Assembly: GCF_004210375.1 (NCBI RefSeq) | Contig: NC_134834.1 | Location: 40,886,264-40,950,263 of the forward strand | Source of the DNA: Tachypleus tridentatus | Taxonomy: Eukaryota; Arthropoda; Merostomata; Xiphosura; Limulidae | Reading direction: 5' to 3' | DNA: 64,000 nt | Shown here: positions 43,601 to 56,625 of the stretch, in pieces | Layout of the letters: every line of letters starts with the position of its first letter | How positions within the stretch are numbered: position 1 is the stretch's first letter | The notes under the pieces: model-generated | What the model saw: the letters and a program-made list of their open reading frames with translations, nothing else | What the model was told of the DNA's origin: nothing | Database searches by the model: none | Translations under genes and position numbers: made by a program

Positions 43601-46144
43601 TATTTTTTAGTGCTGACACCTTCTGCCAAACTTCAAAGTAATAGTTCAGTAGAGAAGTGTAGAGGGAGTCACATACAATCATGTGAGCATGCCATACTTC
43701 TATTGATGAGGAGGTTATGCACAATGATTTGCATGAAAGACATGCTCAGATTTTGAAATTCCAATAGGGAGAAGCAGAAGACCTATGCCTAAAGAAATAA
43801 TTGGAATATAGAGGGCAGCACTCAATGAGAATAATTAATCGTATGAAAGGCACTAAGTATCTCTCATAAATACATGCATTTTCAGTATTAAAAACTATAA
43901 CTTTGAAGTTGTTGCTCAGGAATAACGAGTAATACTTTTTTGTTGATAGAATGGTATCGACCACTACAAGAAGTATATAGCGAAGGATAGTTGGGATCAT
44001 TACAGATTTAGTTACATCTCAGTCAATGATGTCAATGATCTGTACAAAATTCATGGTTCCTGTAATGCTGACAAATACAGGCATATCATGATCTATCATG
44101 TCAACCTTAAGGAATACAACTTATTGAGGAGGGGTTAATCTACTGACAAGAATGTAATCTCAAGCATACAGCAGGTGTGGGGAAATAATACCAAGAAGAA
44201 ACAAAAAAAAAGAGGCTAGTAGAGTTCTCATAGCCATGGCTTGACCTCTACCAAGTGATAATATGAATATGCTTGAGGTTATATGAGCATGTGTAAAAAC
44301 AGCATTCTAAAAAGGCATTAAACAAGCAAATGAACTGAATTGTAGGAAGTAATACAATACATTTAGAATAATATTTCATAATCATATTTGATAAACTGTA
44401 TGGCAGCACAGAAATGAGGTGAAATACTCTTTGTAAATCAGAGTTCACAATCAGAATACTAGTGCACTGTACAACTTAGTTACTTTTGTATTTTCTATGA
44501 TAATATTTAGTACCAGTAATAAATCAACAACATAATTACCCTTTTTATATAGCAGTCATTTATGTGTTTCTATAATTATATCCATAACTGTAAGTAATTA
44601 GACTTTCTGATCTTGAAGTTATTTATACTTTACATTTTATTTTACATAGTTCAAAATCAAATTCTTACATATTGCTGAGACATAATCACACAATTCAGAT
44701 ACTGTATATATACTTTTACATCTTTCCTCTGACTAAGACTTAATTTGAAGATAAATGATTTAAAATAAAAGTTTCTTTGTATTTCGTGTTTTTTTTTTTT
44801 GTTTTTCTTTCACAATGGACAAAAATTACATAACTTTTGATGAGTAATCTGATTATGATATTAAGTGTGTAATGTTATGCTAGAAAATAATTTCTGGAGT
44901 AAATTTGAGTAAACTAGTTATATTGGTTGCTTAGGTAATGTTAGTGGTATGTAACTTGGTTAGCTATTAGGTTCAATCATATTTAGCAAAAACAGTTTTA
45001 ATGTTATACTTTACAATCTTTTCTTTTTTTTTTTTCCACAAATTTCTTGATACCTATATTTAATACTGAGGACATGAAATACAGTTTTCATGATTTTTGT
45101 TTACAATATTTGACCTTATGGAATTGAAATATTTAAGATAAATTGTATTTTAAAAATGATTTATCAGTAAAGTATATTTCAAAGAGGATTCATGGCATGA
45201 CCTGAAATAAAAATAAATTGTATTTTAAAAATAGTTTAGTAATAAAGTATACCTTATAGAGGATTCATTAACATCCTTTTCAAATTTACTAGGAACATGT
45301 ATATTCAGGATATTCATACATTCTTAAAATAGTGAAAGTAGCCTTTACCAGTGGAGAAAAAAACAACTTAGAATATTGTGAATGTCCAAAAGCACACGTT
45401 TTTACATCATTTTGAATCTTTTACAATGCTTAATAGTATACTCATTTGCAGGAAAACTGCTAATGGTAGAGAATTATGTATTTAGTTTTATTACATAAAA
45501 GTTTATGTTGCTGTATTCTAGTAGTGCAAAATTAGTTTGCCAATTAAAGTAAGTAATCTTAATTACTTTATTTACTTTAATTAAAATGAGCAATGAAATT
45601 AGCAAAATTCATTATGAATATTTTCAGTGAAACATTATCTTGAAGGTGCATTAAAAATTATATTTTTCAGTTTTAGTGGTGATATCAGTGATTTTTTCTA
45701 AAAAAACTTTTATACTGAATGGATTCATAAATTGTGAATGATATTTAAAGAGTGGTGAAAAGAACTGATGAAAATATAAGTGAGGAGACTTAAGACTACG
45801 TTTCAAAAACTTTAAACCAGGTGGCATCGGATTTATGATACATAATTGTGTTAAATAGTTTACATTCACAGTGAGTAGGATATTAATATTGGTAAGCTAT
45901 ATAACCTCTAATTAACTATGTATACATGTTCCAAGAGACTGTTTTGTATAGATTAATTGTGAGTGTGCAGTCTATTTTGAGTTTACAAAATATTTCTGTA
46001 TTAAAGAAGAATGCATTTGCATGTAGAAAACTGATATTTCATTGTCTACTTTCACAGGTAAGGGATATGGATGGACAGTTAATCAGTTGTGATATACCAT
46101 AAAAACTTTAGGTAATCATTGAAGACAGGATATTTGAAACCTGA
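43601..46144. other. Intron 4 stretch, unassigned
   Basis: AT-rich with short frames only. It contains the duplication listed at 45139. Confidence 0.5.
45139..45267 (+). repeat. Local duplication, 73-bp spacing
   Basis: Blocks 45139-45194 and 45212-45267 share ataaattgtattttaaaaat and gaggattcat, diverged. Confidence 0.75.
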
Positions 46145-46222
46145 TTCCTCAGATATAAATAGTACTTAGTACTTCCTTAGATATAAATAGTACTTAGTAC
46201 TTCCTTAGATATAAACAGTAGT
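46145..46222 (+). repeat. Triplicated unit of about 29 bp
   Basis: ttcctcagatataaatag, ttccttagatataaatag and ttccttagatataaacag, each with agtacttagtac or a remnant. It lies about 100 bp upstream of LAS1 exon 5. Confidence 0.85.
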
Positions 46223-46323
46223 TGAAATGTTACTGCTGATATAATTATATATCACCATGTTATAGTGTATTTTAGTTATATTATAAAGGATTGGTCAAAA
46301 AATTAATATCTTTTGTTCGACAG

Positions 46324-46554
46324 TTTGGAATACCAGATTGGATTGTAGACTTGCGTCATTGTGCAAGTCATGCCTTGACCCCACCTTTGGAAATGTTACG
46401 AACTGGAGCAGATTTTGCTCTTCAGTGGCTTCGCTTATACTTCTGGGAGCTTGAAAGTATGATGTTGGAGGATTTTATTGTTCTTCCACCTTCTAGTAAA
46501 CCTGAATCAGCAATCCATGAAAATCTTCTTCACTACCAGCAGCATCTTTATGAG
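46324..46554 (+). CDS. LAS1L: LAS1 exon 5 (catalytic HEPN motif)
   Basis: 231 nt, 77 codons in phase 0 on both sides, between acceptor ttgttcgacag and donor gtgagt. It encodes FGIPDWIVDLRHCASHALTP, the signature of the Las1 HEPN nuclease. By the assembled numbering R133, H134 and H138 correspond to the RHxxxH catalytic triad (yeast R129, H130, H134, family knowledge). The human sequence at this point is RHELTH; here it is RHCASH, so the catalytic residues are kept while the spacer differs. GADFALQWLRLYFWELE follows, matching human RGCYFVLDWLQKTYW. The start was set by the acceptor and by phase from exon 4; the upstream open frame in the intron is not coding. Confidence 0.96.
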
Positions 46555-47545
46555 GTGAGTAGTGATAAAACTGATTATGTCAGGTTTACAGGCTTTTTGT
46601 GTGTACTGTAATTCCTGTAAAATATTTTCATGACTCATGTTTCCTACATTTAACCTAAAAGCTCTTGCAAGTAAGTAAGTAATCCAATATATTGGGTTTG
46701 AACCACATTTTACAAGTGAAAATGCTGTACCCAATTGCATTTTTCAGTATTTTGAATTATTTCAAAGGTTCAGTAATCATGTTATATTTGTTCGTATACA
46801 TCTTTATTTTCTTAACCAGATAGATGGATTTCTCTGTTTTGTTAAGTTTTGCAGTTCCTGGAGTGCTCTGAAACCTAGCCAGTCTCTAAAGTTTGTGGGA
46901 TACTCATCTCCCTCTGTGAGTGGTGCCACATGTTTTTACACAAGCTAGAGTGAGCCTGCTATCTGCTATAAAAAGAAAAAGAATTAAATGGTTAATGCTT
47001 CAGTGTTAGGATTTTTTTTTCTCTAATGATAGAAACTAAGATTAAGAGTCATGAAGAATATGCTTGGCCAAAGATGCTTACTAAAAATACAGTTTTGACC
47101 AAATTTCTTTTTGGGCCATGCTGCATGTAAAATGGTGGTCAAAAGTTGTTTCTACACCAACAATACCATTTACTAAGACTGGAACTTTAAACAGCTGGCA
47201 TTCTATGCCACAAGTACCAAGACAGAGAAAATGTTTATTTAAAATAACACATAACTAATTAATTTGAAAATGTTACTATATGTATTAAATATGCCTACAC
47301 TGTAACCAAGATAATATATTACATTTTATTTGGTATGCTGTATTTTAGTAGCGCACATTTTTATTTTCATGCTTATGGATTTTGTAAGTTTGTATATTTT
47401 TCAGCTGTTGTAGAAATTGTTATTCACTTCAAATTGTAGGTCCATTTATGCTTATGTGTTATGTAGTAGTGATTGAATGTGTGTCACTGCATTGTTTTAT
47501 TAGATGTATATTATTTATCTAGTTTGCCATATATAACTTGTAATT
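46555..47545. other. Intron 5 first half, unassigned
   Basis: AT-rich intron with no recognised element before the repeat at 47546. Confidence 0.5.
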
Positions 47546-48470
47546 TTAACCCTTTTGCAATGGGCTTGGTATAATATATAAAAGTTTGTCTACACAATTG
47601 CACATTAAGTTCTTGCACTATAACTTTTGATACAACATATGTATCTTTACAAAATTTGGTAGACTTTTAGTGAAGATTACAAGTATTTTGTATGCAGAGA
47701 ATCAGATTTTTATTGGAATGTTTTTACTAAAGATTTGTTTGTGAACATAGTCTATTTTGTTATTAGATGAGTGCAAAGTGGTTTCATGTTATGATTAGAA
47801 AACTATTCTTTGTCCCAAAAATTTCAAATATTATTTGCATAATCTTTAAAACCTCTTAAATACATTTCACATGTTTGTTTTCACTAAGACTTTGTATATT
47901 GTTATTTTTTATGCTCTAACTATGTGGGGTCTGTTATTTAACCAACCATGTAACTATCATAAAAATATTAGGAAATAGTTAATTATGCTTTGTTCATGCT
48001 AGAATTACTACATGTTATAACAAGAAAATACAAATGTTTAATTTAAGTAGCTTGAGTCTCATAATGCAATATATTAACTTGTATATTTATTATTTTTAAT
48101 TATTTTGACCTTCCAGACATGCCTAGCTTCATTACATAACTTGCATTGACACTGTGCATGTGCACTGAGGTCACCTATCCAGTAATATAGAACTGACTTC
48201 CCTGTCTTGTCTATGTGTTAGTGGACTAGTATTTTGTAATATACAGTTACATTTCAAATATTATACATTATATATACAGTTATTAAACTTGTATTTCTTA
48301 AAATATAGTACAATAAATCAAGAGGTAAAGCAAACAGTTATCTTTTCTTGCTACAAATTTTGTCCACAGTTGTTGTTGTCGGACATAGATTGCTAAGCCT
48401 TTTAAAATTTTACATGTGGAGGATATCAAACAAAATTGTTTTTTAGGTTTTATATATAAGTTGAATAAAT
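47546..48470 (+). repeat. Dispersed repeat, copy 1 (TTAA-bordered left end)
   Basis: Begins TTAA-cccttttgcaatggg. Shared landmarks with copy 2 are taactatcataaaaatattagg / taactgtcataaaaaattagg and tggaggatatcaaacaaaat / tggtaaatatgaaacaaaat. It ends close to exon 6. No coding capacity was seen. Confidence 0.6.
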
Positions 48471-48489
48471 ATATTTTTAATTTTCCCAG

Positions 48490-48587
48490 ATACTTTATTC
48501 TGACCTTCTCAACATCAGTGTGAAAAAACACAAAAAACAAGTGAAAAAAATAACAAAGAATATTCAAAAGTTGCTAAGGAACAACAG
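48490..48587 (+). CDS. LAS1L: LAS1 exon 6
   Basis: 98 nt after acceptor ttttcccag, ending at donor gtattt. It reads ILYSDLLNISVKKHKKQVKK and ITKNIQKLLRNN, then AG of a split codon. The lysine-rich segment corresponds to the poorly conserved linker after the HEPN domain. The sequence alone would not identify it. It is supported by consistent phases (0 in, 2 out), good splice sites and the correct continuation on both sides. Confidence 0.85.
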
Positions 48588-49054
48588 GTATTTTTAATGA
48601 GTTTCATATGTGTGAATTCTAAAGCTAAACTGCAGAGTTGGGAGATGTGTGCCAGGTTTTATATTACATTTTTCAAAAAAGAATTTAAGACAGTATTATT
48701 ATCTTGTCCAGATTTTACTTTTATGATATTTTTTTGTTTAAACAATAACCTGGCACAAATAATTTTTTTTCTACTTGTATTTTTTACTTTCTATATTCTA
48801 TCACTGCTTCAACCTCAAAAAATGTCTTTTAATTAAAGTACTACTTTAAAGAGATTAATTATCAAACTATTTATATCTTTTTATTGAGGCATTGGAGTTA
48901 TTAAAGTATAAAAGAGAATAACTTTTGCTTTATGAATGTGTGCAGAAAGAAAATTGTTAAAATTCTACCTTTTACATGTAATTTCAAGCTTTAAACAAAA
49001 ACGTATTGTCTTCTGTTGTGTTTAGTAAAGAGACATTTATTTCCATTCTTCCAG

Positions 49055-49137
49055 CCCTCTTTTCCTAAAGATACTTATTCAACCTGAGTACCTGCTTCAT
49101 ACAGAAGACCAGTTGAATTATCTTCTTCTCACTCATG
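49055..49137 (+). CDS. LAS1L: LAS1 exon 7
   Basis: 83 nt after acceptor attcttccag, ending at donor gttagt. One base completes S232. It then reads PLFLKILIQPEYLLHTEDQL and NYLLLTH. It resembles the human LDDGFLVPTFEQL region (a long hydrophobic PEYLL..EQL pattern). It ends with one base (G) that forms E260 with exon 8. Phases agree with both neighbours. Confidence 0.86.
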
Positions 49138-50617
49138 GTTAGTAATCAATGAAATAAATGTTTTAAACTATGAAAGAACTTCAAGTATTATGATTTTTGT
49201 ATTGTTATTCTTGCTGTTAGATTTATTTGTAAGAAAGAACTTCTATAAGTAACTGTGAATATAAGTAAGAGTTGCATGCATTTATCTTTAAATACTGTTA
49301 CTTATTGTGGTTATGTTATGTTGTGCCATTTTCAATCACATTGTTGTTATATTAGTGGAAACAATAAATGTAAGGTTTGTTAAATTTCTTATATATAGGT
49401 TTATATCTAGCATTTTTATAACTATAAGTATATTTTATTTTTTGTCATTACTAGATTTACATTTTGGTGCACTTGACAGCATTTGTCATTTGTGATTACA
49501 AGTTTTTGTTGTCATCACCAGTGAAGTTTAATTATTATATTACCTTACTGTTGTACTTTGGATAATTTTGATGTGTTATTCATTTAATAACATATTTATT
49601 AAATCCTATTATAGTTTTTTTACAGTCCAGGTGGTATTGATGTAAAATTAGTCGCACTATTGTAACAGTCAGTGCAGTTATGCTTGTTTTGATATTCTTA
49701 CAGTTAGCTCTGTTAACATCCTAACTTGTTATCTTTGCTGTGATGATACCAAGTGCTTAAGTATGCTGATCCCAAGTTGTAGGAACCCTCAAGAGATAGT
49801 GCTGTGTTTACAAGTATTATGCACTAACTATGTTAAGCCTGCATGGAATGGGGTGTCACAATCATACCATGCTGGCTGTGTAAATGGTTCAAATGCCTTT
49901 TGTTCCTTGGAGAGACAGAATAAATGTTTATTATAGTTGCAGTCTGGCAGTTTCCTTTCCCTTTCTACACAAGAGCCCAACACCCTCCATATAGAACTTT
50001 TTATCAGCAATAGTCTTGGAAGAGGATAGGTTGTAAATGCTTTCAAGTTCAGTAATTTGAACTAATAAGCCTCAAGTCAGGTGTGTCTATTGATCTGGAA
50101 GACATTGACCTCAACTAAATATACTGCAGTTGTAATAGCAAATCTTGCACATGTAATCTGCAATTACAGCAATTCCCATGCTTTTACTTATTGTGAATCG
50201 TCTTTTCAATTCTTCAAATTCTGAACTCCTCTGCCAAGTAAAATATTAAGAAATATCTGTTAAAACAAAAAACATAACTGTCAATATGAGTTAGACAGAT
50301 TTCTTTTTATTGTGAAAGTTGAAAAATAATTATTATCCTTATAAGTATGGGGAACCCTTTTGCTAGTGTAGTCTGTAATGCCATACAAAATATGCACAAG
50401 AACCATGAACACACAGGTGTACAGAGGTTGTTTTTTTATGTAAAAATAATTGTTAAGCATCATCACATTGTTACTATTTGTATTGCATTATCTGGTCATG
50501 TTTGCATATCAAAACTCTTGACAATAACTTTGAAGCATAGTTTCAATTTCAGAAGTTTCTACTATAAGGCTGTCATGCCCAAAGCATACTACTCTTACCT
50601 GCATGGTTACATACACA
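49138..50617. other. Intron 7 first part, unassigned
   Basis: AT-rich. Minus frame 49828-50046 has no recognisable motif. Confidence 0.5.
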
Positions 50618-50625
50618 ATTTAGTG

Positions 50626-50903
50626 CAGTGTTTCCCAATCTCTGTGGTACTGCACCTAGTGGGCATTTTTAAAATTCAGATTGGGGATGTAAACTTTGAG
50701 GGGATGGCGAGGGGTAGACAGAAAAGGTTTGAAGGTTTCAAAGCTATATTTGTTAAAAATAAACCATAATAATTTAATATTATTCTCTTACAATTTTCAT
50801 TTTATTAAACTATTTTAATGTTCTAAAAATTTATTAGAAGGGACAGGAATGCTTATTTGTTGAAGGGAGCTCTGTAGGAAAAAACAAAAGTAGGGAAACA
50901 CTG
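50626..50903. mobile_element. hAT-like MITE
   Basis: The ends cagtgtttccc and gggaaacactg form an 11-bp terminal inverted repeat of common hAT type. The 8-bp flanks atttagtg and ttctaatg match at 5 of 8 bases. The element is 278 bp and non-coding. Confidence 0.65.
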
Positions 50904-51500
50904 TTCTAATGTATGAGAATGACAGTTTAGTTTTTTAGTGTAAACAATGAATGGAATTTCTTCATATGGAATATCATAAATACCTATTTCATTATTCAGC
51001 AGCTTGAGGTATGATATAGTTGAATGGGAGGAATTAATGATAAGTTTGAATTCATATTCTGTTAGTCTCATTTTTGGGTGAATATCCCTGTTGATTATGT
51101 TGTTTGCTACTACTTGGAACCTGTGGATTATCCTTAATTATAAGATGCTGCTGTTTTCTTAGTATGTCTGGAGTATAACTTCTTGTGATTCTCTTTTCAA
51201 ATGATTTTGGTCCCAGGTTGATCCATGCTTCTTCATTGGTAGGAGGGATATTCCCACTTTGGAAATTCTAAATCTTCAATCTTAACTAATTTTTGTTATT
51301 TGAATACGTGAAAATTTTGCATTTGAAAGGAGTGATATTTTTACATTCCCAAAAGGATTAGTTTTTGATGACATCATACTATCTATAAAATTCTAAGCAA
51401 AGACAAAATCTACCATAATTTTATATTGCTATAATCATCAGGTGACATTCTGAGTTGAATTTTGAAATTAATTTTAATCTAATATATTAAACCCACTATA

Positions 51501-52541
51501 TACACTTCTGGCCAAAATCTTAAGGCCATAAGATAAATAAAGAAAAAATATGCATTTTGCATTGTTAGACTCAGCTACTTATTTGAGTAGAGCTTCGAAA
51601 GATGAAAATAAGAAAAAAAAACAAAACTTTTTTAGCATTTAATAGGGAAAATGTGAACATTATGAAATTAACCAAAATACTAGCTGGTCAAAAGTTTGAG
51701 ACCACACTGAAACAAAGCATTAATCAGTAAACACGTAACAAAATTTAGTCATTTGTGTTCAAGCATTAGCATTGTCAGTGTCTCTTACTGATATCTTCTG
51801 TGTCACATTGGGTTAAAACATTGCAAAGGCTAAAAAGTTGGCAGAGTTTGAATGTAGCAGAATTGTCGAGCTGCAAAAGCAAGGTCTCTCTCAGCTTGCC
51901 ATCACTGGCGAGATTGGACGTAGTAAAACTGCTGTTGCAAATATCTTAAAAGACCCTGAGAGATATGGAACGAGAATTTCAAGTGGTCAGCCCAAGAAAC
52001 GTTTGCTGGCATTGAGCAAGAGGATTGGATGGGTTGTCCAGCAAGACACCAGCTGATTGTCGAACTAGATTAAGGCCCTTATGGATGTAGAATGCAGCTC
52101 AGGAACAATAAGACAGCATCTACGAGAGAAAGGCTTTAAAAACCATAAACGTCTTCAAAGGCCACACCTCCTTCCACACCATGAAACAGCTCGGTTAAAT
52201 TATGCCGAGAAGCACCAAATATGAGACGTAGAAAAGTGGAAGTAGGTTTTGTTCTCTGATGAAAAAAAATTTAACCTGGATAGTCCAGATAGCTTCCAAT
52301 GTTACTGGCACGATAAGGATATCCCACTGGAAACATTTTCTACATGACACAGTGGAGGAGGTTCCATCATGATCTGGGGTGCTTTCTCCTTCCATGGAAC
52401 AATGGAGCTTCAGGTTATACAAGGGCATCAAACAGCAGCTGGCTACATTGGCATGTTGGAGAGAGCATCCTTATTGACTGAGGGCCCTCACTTGTGTGGA
52501 AATGACTGGATCTTTCAGCAAAGATTCAACAATACGTAAGC
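51501..52541 (+). mobile_element. Tc1-like transposon, right end missing
   Basis: The left end tacacttctggccaaaatc next to TA is typical of Tc1 elements. It is followed by a transposase remnant up to about 52541. No matching right inverted repeat was found. Confidence 0.85.
51835..52541 (+). pseudogene. Tc1 transposase, broken
   Basis: The N-terminal helix-turn-helix reads LAEFECSRIVELQKQGLSQL and IGRSKTAVANILKDP (51838-51960). An in-frame stop follows in the linker. The catalytic region shows [14 protein letters not shown] with the second conserved aspartate area, GGGSIMIWGAFSFHGT (about 52350-52400), and NDWIFQQRFNNT. The usual FQQDN aspartate is lost. The protein is cut off shortly after, before the final catalytic residue. 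Cut-and-paste transposase by family; clearly inactive here. Confidence 0.85.
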
Positions 52542-53735
52542 CACTGTTTCGCTTGCTACATAATATTGTAAGAGCTTTCTACTTACATAATTTTTTCTAA
52601 GTATAAAAAATTATATCTTTAAATAATTCATACTTGACACTGTTGAAGAAACTTGTAGAGATTTGATATCTTATTCATAAGTTAATTATTTTGCATTTAT
52701 AGTGTACTCTATATTTTCATAAAGTTATCCATGTGTATTTCTAAGTAGAAATCAAATATTTTTTCCTGTAAATTTAAATTGGCATCTTCAGTTTCTGTTA
52801 CTTAAAGTATATATATATATTTTGTTTATTAAAACAAACTGCTACACACAGATACTCTAAAAACCATAGCTGTGAGGAGGTTCAATACGTATATTTCCAG
52901 GAGATTCTATTAATTGATGTTGTTTTGTTTTCAGTTGTACCACTATTTTTGATTGTTGCAACATTGTAAGTAAAATTTTGGAAAAAGTTTAATAAAAAAA
53001 AAGGAATGAACATTTATCATTGATCTCAGTATAAGTGTACATGTATTTGGTACATTCAGTAGATCTAGTTATGCGTAATAATATGTTCCTTATTAGTGAA
53101 TTCTGTATGATATGAAGTATAAGCTCTCAGAAATGGATGCTATAAATATGATCTGTTAGTGTCCTCTGTATACACTTTTGACTTTAAGGTTTAGCATTTA
53201 GCATTTCAGTGTATTGAAGGTAGAAAAAAAAATCAAAATAATGTGAGTATTAATATTTTTTGAAACTTCTTAATACAATTTAAAATGTTTCTCCCCAGAA
53301 GCTTTTTAGGGTTAGTAATTTCTTTATATTAATGTCATGAAAAGCTTTATATCTAGTCCATTATTTTTATTCACACAATATTTTGATGTATTTTCTTTTC
53401 TAACAGGATAATAGAGTTGTTTTATACATTTAACAAAAAATATTTTGAAAACTGGTATATGTTTCATCTAACTGTTAGCTTATGCCAAATTTTTATATTT
53501 CTTTTGAGAAAAAAAAAAGACCAAAAAAGCAACCATTATTTTCAATGTACAAAGCTGAGTCCCATGAACTTGAATGAAAGGTATGAGAAAGGTATTACAA
53601 TACATAAAATACTTTCGAATTTAAAACATAAAAAACTGCTTTATGTGACACTATACTTGTCCAGGGTATATTTATAGTGTTTTTGGAGTATCTGTAACTC
53701 ACTCTTTTATAAAAAATAATTTAATGAAAATCTGA
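52542..53735. other. Intron 7 middle part, unassigned
   Basis: AT-rich, with a short TA run at about 52809-52820. No element was recognised. Confidence 0.5.
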
Positions 53736-54600
53736 TTAATTCTTTCAGCATGGGTTTGGTCCCTTGGAGAACCTCATGACCATTTTGTGTTTGTTGTAGT
53801 TTTCATAACATAACTTTTAAATTAGTCAGATTATCTGTAAGTATTATGAGGTTTTAGGTTTGTTAAGCAATGTTTTTCTTATACTTTTTTTTTTGCATGT
53901 TGACTATCAAACATACAGAATAATTTTCATTTTAAGATTTAAAATATTTCTATGCACCAGAAAATTTTCAAATTCCTTATGCAAGATCTGTACAATGTCC
54001 AGATAGTTATCAGTCATTTCACAAGAACACAAACTCTGTATTTTATTTGTTATTTTCACTAATAAATTACCATGTGGTTTGGTGTATCTGATTAATCTTG
54101 TAACTGTCATAAAAAATTAGGAAATAAACACAAATTATGGTTTTTTTCATTCTAGAATAACAAAAATTATGAACAAAAACATATGTTTCATACTAAATAG
54201 ATCAAATCTTGTGATGTTATACGCACATATGTGTATCTATCTATATGTATATATAAAATAGACCTTTCAGCTGTGCCTGGCTAACAGTACAGAGGTTACA
54301 ATGAAGAGGCATATGCTTACTCATGTAACCATATACAATAATATAAAACTAGCCTTTAGGTTTTACAAACCAATATTGGCTGTGTTTTAATAGGATTGTA
54401 TTATGTAATATAAATTATTATTATTTAGAAATAATTTATTAAACTTATTTTTCTTTAAGCACAAAACAGCAAATAAAGAAATAAATCAAACAACTATCTT
54501 TTCTAGTTATGATCTTGTATTCAGTTGCTGCTCAATGTAGGTTGAGAAGTTTTTTAAATTTCACACATGGTAAATATGAAACAAAATGATAAATTACTAT
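53736..54600 (+). repeat. Dispersed repeat, copy 2 (TTAA-bordered left end)
   Basis: Begins TTAA-ttctttcagcatggg and runs parallel to 47546-48470 with many substitutions and indels. It may extend right to TTAA at 56105 (gaagggg-ttaa), but that end is uncertain. Confidence 0.55.
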
Positions 54601-56415
54601 TGATACCACAGAATTCCACTATAATTTATCAAGCTTAGTAACCAAACTGTATTTCAGTCTAAAAAATATGAAAATTCAAGCAGACTAAATACACAATTTA
54701 TCTGCTTGAAATCTTGGTTCAAAAGAACAAGGTGGTTGCCTAACTCATTAAAATGGCTGGAAAAACTACTATGGAAAGATTCTGATCTTTTAGTTAGTTA
54801 TTCGCATGTTATATATTGAAAACCATGTAAGGGACTTTTTCCAAAAGTAGAAAGCTGGGAATGGGCCTGCTATGTTTGAGTCAGTACATAAGCAATATCA
54901 CAGAGAGAGGGAAAAAAAAAAAAGACATGATGTTCTTATTTGTATAAATTGGTAATTTGCATTTCTAATTCATACAAAACTGTAGACTTAGTATTTTATG
55001 ACATTAAAAACATCTAATTTGAATTATTGCTGTATTCAACATACCAAATGATACACAAAAACTGATGTTTAACTTTGACATGTTTTTTAATATTTACTTT
55101 TAAATTGAATAATATATAATACTAAAATTTGAATTATAATCAACAGATTTATCCCAAACTTATTGACATAAATTTATGAAATAGTACTTTAGTAAAGTTT
55201 TTAATGTGAGTCAACAAACATGACATGGCCTTTGACCAGTGACTCATCTGTAAAGGGTTTTTAAAAAAAGGCTGTGTTCAGTTGTGGTATAAATATTTCT
55301 AGAATCCAATAATAATTAAATATTGACATTATTTTGTATTGTAAAAATGCCAGCATTTACATTGTTATTAATGAATATTATATTAACTAACTTACAGCTA
55401 TTCTGGATGCTTACCTGGTTTTGGGAAGTGCAGTATCAAATGTATAACATGATGTATGGAAAAACATCTTGCTTCTAAATTATTTTATGGACATCAACAA
55501 ATATAAAAATGAATTAATATACTTAAAAAATTTATAATAACATCATGCATAAAAATAAGAATCAGATCACTGGTTCTAATCTCCTGGAATAAAGGGGCCT
55601 CTTAGTCAAAGAATATATGCCAGGCTGCTGGAATAACTTATCAATACTTTATTGTTCTAGAAATAGGATTAATTTCTCTTGAATTTGACACTTAAACATA
55701 AATTAAGCCAACACATGCAGAAACTGTACTTCTCTTTCATATATTTATTTCAAATTTAGGATTGTGACTAATTATTTAAAAATCATTATTCCAATAAACT
55801 GAGTTGTAACACTTGCACTTGCAAGTATGATGCCCTCTATCACTCTGCTCATTGTTTTTGATTGAATTATGTAACTGTTTTGGTGAACAAAATACATTTA
55901 AGCGTGAAGATGAATGTGTTAGTAAATGTCAAGCAAGTTTTAAACTGTTTGAATATGCAAAATATAACCTTTTGACCCATATTAAGTAAACAAAATGTTC
56001 TTTTGTATTCTTCTTATTTACAGTAATAGTATATAATCAATGTTTTCAAATACTGTGCTAAATCACTTTGTAACATTAATACAATAAGTAGAGTTATGAA
56101 GGGGTTAAATACTTTCTGAATTTCATTTGTCCCAAAAATCTTTTTCTAAATTTGGACTTGTATATTGTTCACAATTTCCACCACCTGTTATTTAGTTCAT
56201 TTTAGAAGCAATGTCGTTAGAGATGGAGGACCAGGTAGATTCATAGCTGAGGTGTTCTGTGGGTCTTGCATATTTATTTTCCAACATGCTGTAGTGAAAT
56301 AGTCTATTTCTTAAAAATTTTGAGTTAATTTTTGAACATTTGAAATTTGTTTTGCTGTTTTGTACTTCATCACCTGGAAAACAATTTGACTAGATATGAA
56401 TTTTATTTTTTTTAG
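54601..56415. other. Intron 7 last part, unassigned
   Basis: AT-rich. Possibly includes the rest of the element that starts at 53736. The acceptor tttttttag lies at its right end. Confidence 0.45.
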
Positions 56416-56625
56416 AAAAGCAGTTTCTGCATAACAGTTCTGTAGGTTTGCCTGCTTCTCTCTTCAAGTTTTGGGAACCTCTTCTGATTACATTATTTAT
56501 GAAACATGGTAATCTGCAGGCATTCCTAGAAATCTTGTTGTCAGGTAGTTCTGCCTGGAATCAACTGAATCAGAAAATTGCTATAGCATGGGTCACAAAG
56601 CTGATATCTTGCCTAGACACTAAAG
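56416..56625 (+). CDS. LAS1L: LAS1 exon 8
   Basis: 210 nt between acceptor ..attttttttag and donor gtaggg. Two bases complete E260. It then reads KQFLHNSSVGLPASLFKFWE, then PLLITLF, NLQAFLEILLSG and NQKIAIAWVTKLI. This aligns with human [31 protein letters not shown]..ELI, the conserved block of the Las1 C-terminal half. The exon ends with one base of a split codon, so at least one more exon follows. The ATG inside a longer open frame here is not a start; phase and homology place the exon boundary at 56416. Confidence 0.93.

Larger units (their letters stand above)
5176..56625 (+). other. LAS1L: LAS1 (LAS1L) gene region, 3'-incomplete
   Basis: Eight exons on the + strand join in phase to give about 329 codons, ending mid-codon at the last donor in the window. 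LAS1 is the HEPN-family endoribonuclease that, with the polynucleotide kinase NOL9/Grc3, cleaves ITS2 of pre-rRNA in the nucleolus and so supports 60S subunit assembly (family knowledge). The identity rests on ordered matches to vertebrate LAS1L: VVxW-EEW, the IPDWIVDLRH catalytic block, and FWxPLL near the C-terminal half. Introns are 16,472, 16,072, 1,601, 6,637, 1,935, 467 and 7,278 bp; the large ones are packed with transposons. The remaining C-terminal exons lie beyond 64000 or were not recognised. Confidence 0.9.

Noticed and set aside
46291..46611. 106-codon continuous frame starting at an intronic ATG
   Set aside because: Only 46324-46554 is coding; the ATG lies before the splice acceptor and the frame runs past the donor.
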